Origin: Rhipicephalus microplus
Taxonomy: Eukaryota > Arthropoda > Arachnida > Ixodida > Ixodidae
DNA length: 64,000 nt
Assembly: GCF_043290135.1 (NCBI RefSeq)
Contig: NC_134710.1
Location: forward strand, 252,080,092 to 252,144,091
Direction: 5' to 3'
The notes beneath the pieces are model-generated. The model did not search any database. It was not told the origin of the DNA and was given only the letters and a program-made list of their open reading frames with translations. Of this stretch, positions 61,221 through 64,000 are shown piece after piece. How positions within the stretch are numbered: the stretch's first letter is position 1; every line of letters starts with the position of its first letter. The position numbers were made by a program, and so were the translations under genes.

Positions 61221-62514
61221 AGACGGTCAAAAATTCGTATGAATTCAGCCGTAGCATGTGCGCCTTTGAATTGCGGAAGCTTTAACGTGGACTCGCAAAA
61301 GTCGAGTGCGTCTGCCACAGATGAACTGAGCGTTTGCACGGCAAGGCGAACTTTCATCTTTTGTTTTGCCCACTCAATATGAGCTCTTGTCAGCCTGTTC
61401 CCTAAGTGTAGTCCCTCATCCCGTTGCAACTTCTCGAGTTCTTCAATAAAGGACCACCTGACTTTTGATCCATTCAGGTCAACAAGGTGGTCTACAGACC
61501 CTGGGCAGTTTCGGATAAGCTTTAGCATGTGACATGCATCTAGAATTACAGACACCTTGTTTGGAGAATCTGTTTGTTCTGTTGAACTGTTAAAGCTTGT
61601 GTCAAATTTAGGGGAGCTGTACTTGAGATCAGCCCCTAGGCACCGAGCCATAGTGAAGTTCGAGGTGGCACCATCAAATGTTAATGATGCTACTTCAACA
61701 TCTATTGACGGGAGTCTCGACAGACATTCTTGTGTTAGTGCAGCTCTTTCAGATCCAGAAAGAGACTCGATGAAGAAATACCCCAGAGGTATTTTTAGTC
61801 GCATATTCATGCCGACCAGCATAAAAACGCAAAAATTTGTTGCTTCGGGCAGGCTATCATCGAAGATACCGGTTCCAAGATCGATGTAGCCTACCACTTT
61901 CTTCCCAACAAGCTCAACATGTTTTTTGATGGCCATGTCATCCATCATGAGTGCTGCGATCAGGGGCTTGTCCTGGCTTTTGGCTAAATTTTTAATAAAA
62001 TCAAAAGCCTCAGAGGTAAAACCCGGATCGCCATTTACAGATTTGTACCACTCACGCAACGTACGTTACGAAGGCAAAGCGTTGTTAAATTTCGACCGCA
62101 CATACTCATACGCTGCCGCAGAGTAGTAGTGCAGAGTGAGTGCGAATGCACGTAGCTCTGGGGGGTACATCTTGTTTGTTTTTTCATGGGCTCGGACAAG
62201 AAGCTGTTGAATTTCAGGCGAGAAAGTTGCTTCAAAGACCTCAAGGCCTTTTTCTGACAAAAGTTTCCTCTCTTTTAGCTCCTTGATCAAATTTTCTGAC
62301 GCATCACACCGCTTGCTTAGCCTTCTTTTGGATTGCTGCAGTGTCTTAACTTTCTTCTTTAGTTGGAGAACCTCTTGTGCAGACTCCTCTGCCTTGGAAC
62401 GGTACCAATCCTTCGCCGGCGAAGAAGGCTCAGATGGCATTTCAACCGCTGCCTCAGCACTGACGACAGGTGACAGCGCAGTCCGACACTTAGGGGCCTC
62501 TCGCTTTCTTTTCG
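61221..62514 (-). CDS. Transposase central exon: coiled coil and catalytic domain, one stop
   Basis: One continuous frame from the acceptor at 62,515/62,514 to the insertion, interrupted only by TAA at 62,066-62,068, between FNNALPS and RTLREWYKSVNGDPGF. The frame before and after the stop is the same, so a single substitution explains it. It includes KRKREAPKC (a possible nuclear localisation signal), leucine-rich heptads, the first two catalytic aspartates, and VILDACHMLKLIRN, which aligns with the family's nucleotide-binding insertion domain. Confidence 0.85.
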
Positions 62515-62833
62515 CTTGCAAGAAAAAAAAATCAGTTATGCTCCAAAGTTCAGAAGCCGGGTAGAATGGTCCCACCCACTGCTTAGACTGACTAGAAACG
62601 GGATTACTACCTCGGGGATCTTTTTAAAGTTTCGGTGCGGAAGTTTAGCGTGCCCGTATTTATGCACGCACAGTGAAAAAAAAAGTTGGACAAGTAAGTG
62701 TACGTGACGTGCACTTTGTCAGAGAGTGGTGTGATTTTGAACAGCACGTAGGAAACGAAAAACTGTGCCTACACATTCGGAAATCTATAGCCTATTTACC
62801 GTAACAAAAATGTACATTCGTGATGGTACTCAC

Positions 62834-63032
62834 TGGTTTCTGGAGATGCGCAGGGAACGCAGGAAAAATGGTAGGAATGCTCCCTGGTCGCAGTCTGGTC
62901 GTTTGGCCCATCCTGTCAAAGCAGTTGGCTTCAAAGTGCTCCGAGCAGAGAACGTCCGCATTCTTAGGCTCCCGGCCATCCCTCCGAACAGCACGCTGCC
63001 ATGCGTCACGCAGCGTCTTGTCTTTCGGAAAC
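62834..63032 (-). CDS. Transposase exon 2: main part of the THAP zinc finger
   Basis: Reads FPKDKTLRDAWQRAVRRDG..., then the second zinc pair CSEHF, and the domain-closing RPGSIPTIFPAFP. The acceptor is 'ccgcag' before 63,032 and the donor is a strong GTGAGT at 62,833. C2CH spacing, the conserved tryptophan and the proline near the end all fit THAP. Confidence 0.85.
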
Positions 63033-63188
63033 CTGCGGTACCACACGCACAAAATAGGTTATTCAACTTCTACTCGCCAGCTGAAAAATGCTAATGAAAG
63101 TAAGTTTTCAGCTGAAACGGCGCTTCTCGAATGAGGTAGCGCGCCGAAGGAGACAAGCGATTGAAAGCGCTTTTTCCCGCGTACTTAC

Positions 63189-63259
63189 ACGTGAAAAGTG
63201 ATTCCTGGCTTCTGCTTCGCACGATTAGTGCAGCCGAAGGCGACACACGAGCTCACCAT
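63189..63259 (-). CDS. Transposase exon 1: THAP start with first Cys pair
   Basis: ATG at 63,257-63,259 opens MVSSCVAFGCTNRAKQKPGI-TFH, i.e. the C-x4-C half of a THAP finger. It ends with two bases of a codon before GTAAGT at 63,188; joining to exon 2 after a 156-bp intron restores frame (TFH-V-FPKD). The start lies about 215 bp inside the right transposon end, a sensible distance for a terminal promoter. Confidence 0.8.
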
Positions 63260-63441
63260 AACGTCCGGAATCGTGTCAACTTCCTTTAGAACTGCACAAA
63301 ATCCGCACAGAACAAAAGAACGAGGGACAAACGCGACAACTGTTGTTTAGTGGCGCGAACGGCGGGGGCCCAAACGACCGACGGCACGTTTTTTGCCTGG
63401 AGCAACATGGCGGCCGTCGGCGTCACCAGAGGGCAGGCGCT

Positions 63442-63475
63442 TCCACTCCAGAAGTTTTTTTTTTTAACCTTCTTG
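63442..63475. repeat. Right terminal inverted repeat
   Basis: 34 bp; its complement begins 'caagaaggtt', then an A run, then 'cttctggagtgga'. The inner subterminal partner lies at 63,393-63,414. Confidence 0.88.
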
Positions 63476-63483
63476 CACTACAC
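63476..63483. repeat. Right 8-bp target-site duplication
   Basis: 'cactacac', identical to 59,090-59,097. Confidence 0.88.
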
Positions 63484-64000
63484 GCACGTTTACCGACCTC
63501 CTCTCCCAGGGTGACGTTATCGCGGAGCGTGCTTACGCTGGCGCCGACCCGAAGTTTCCCCTACTGTATTTCTTGCTCCGTGCATGAAACATACAGGATA
63601 GGTGTTGAAGTTAAACGGGAATGTGTTTGGCAGTGTGGAACCTCAATACGTTGTGTTTTTATCGTATGTCGTGTATGTGAGTGAGCCAGACCCCTGTAAT
63701 CACAAACGCCTCTCCACTTGAATTTCGTCCTTCACTTAACAGCGTTAAGCACTGCGCCGCCACTCGACTAAAAAGGACGGTGCGCTTTTCGAGAATCACT
63801 GCAGACTATCTATGATATACAGTGACCTGCTCTGCGTAGAGACGGCGCTCGCATCTGCTTTCTCATGGCAATGTGAAATGTTGAGTGTAGGGACGTTCTC
63901 AAATACCAGGGTGTCTGTTGCGGTGACGTGAAATGACCGCTATGACTGTACAAGTGTTGTAAAAGCAGACCCTTGTACGTTAGCATTGTCTAAAATGTGT
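63484..64000. other. Unassigned right flank
   Basis: About 0.5 kb without a recognisable gene or repeat. Confidence 0.4.

Larger units (their letters stand above)
59666..63259 (-). pseudogene. THAP9/P-type transposase, disrupted
   Basis: The transposase would bind the element's ends in the nucleus with its THAP zinc finger and catalyse excision and insertion. Order on the minus strand: THAP finger from two exons (63,259-63,189 and 63,032-62,834), a basic KRKRE stretch, a coiled coil (about 62,420-62,270), a helix-turn-helix-like region, and the RNase H-like domain split by a nucleotide-binding-type insert. Catalytic candidates are all visible: D in ALMMDDMAIKKHV, D in TFDGATSN, and E in SQDHLETFFG. 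The C-terminus ends RTQLTRTIIFKN-L, as is usual in the family. Breaks: TAA at 62,066-62,068 in an otherwise continuous frame; an insertion at about 60,715-61,220; and a phase conflict at the second intron. Roughly 870 codons without the insertion, near the size of THAP9. Confidence 0.88.
59098..63475 (-). mobile_element. P-element-like (THAP9-type) DNA transposon, 4,378 bp
   Basis: A cut-and-paste transposon whose ends, target duplication and transposase gene can all be read. The terminal inverted repeats at 59,098-59,130 and 63,442-63,475 begin with CA and share 'cttctggagtgga' after an A-rich run. Subterminal inverted repeats lie about 60-105 bp from each end (59,180-59,202 and 63,393-63,414; shared word 'ttgctccaggcaa'). 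8-bp duplications flank it. The transposase gene is on the minus strand and fills the interior with at least two introns. A repeat has inserted in the gene at about 60,715-61,220, so the element was about 3.9 kb before that. Superfamily assignment rests on the THAP domain, the catalytic motifs and the 8-bp duplication together. Confidence 0.9.

Overview
The window looks like a stretch of hard-tick (Ixodidae, probably metastriate and Rhipicephalus-like) nuclear genome. The strongest sign is ten copies or fragments of a tRNA-headed SINE of the tick Ruka type. They share a tRNA-like head, a body with the words 'ccactacggcgtctct' and 'gggacgttaaacccca', and an 'aatcaatcaatc' tail; most are bounded by target-site duplications (TSDs) I could read directly. 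Non-LTR retrotransposon remains of several clades, a Ty3/Gypsy gag-pol remnant and a P-element-like transposon fit an arthropod genome dominated by mobile DNA. I found no convincing host protein-coding gene, rRNA, functional tRNA or CRISPR. The species call is inference.

Layout. 1-10.5 kb: mostly unassigned AT-rich DNA with a tRNA-like repeat (0.86-1.18 kb), a dispersed repeat (3.3-4.05 kb), two SINEs and a CR1/L2-like LINE 3' end (7.36-8.41 kb). 10.5-11.8 kb: an RTE-like LINE 3' end on the minus strand, split by a 665-bp inverted-repeat element. 13.2-17.7 kb: copies of a repeat with a tRNA-like head, two SINEs and two adjacent foldback elements. 18.7-22.1 kb: two fused minus-strand LINE fragments. 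22.2-29.9 kb: two clusters of CCATATATGG-type palindromes, LINE 3' ends, a 594-bp TIR element and truncated SINEs. 30-43 kb: mainly unassigned, with two RNase H-type LINE ends, simple repeats and SINE copies. 43.9-49.7 kb: two same-strand RTE-like LINE copies, then a minus-strand CR1-like LINE. 51-52.2 kb: a palindromic foldback and another tRNA-headed repeat. 53.4-56.7 kb: a decayed Ty3/Gypsy gag-protease region. 56.7-57.4 kb: two SINEs.

The most notable element lies at 59,090-63,483. It is an essentially complete P-element-like (THAP9-type) DNA transposon of 4,378 bp on the minus strand. It has 33-34 bp terminal inverted repeats, subterminal inverted repeats and a perfect 8-bp TSD (cactacac). 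Its transposase gene has a split THAP zinc finger made of two small exons, a coiled coil and an RNase H-like catalytic domain whose D, D and E positions are all visible. Three lesions or anomalies are seen: one in-frame TAA, a roughly 500-bp insertion (itself a repeat with 60-bp tandem units), and a phase conflict at one splice junction. It is therefore probably non-autonomous now, but recent enough for its full structure to be read.

The genes do not form a host pathway. The window records successive rounds of transposition: SINEs using LINE-type target-primed insertion, DNA elements landing in LINEs, and a repeat landing in a DNA transposon.
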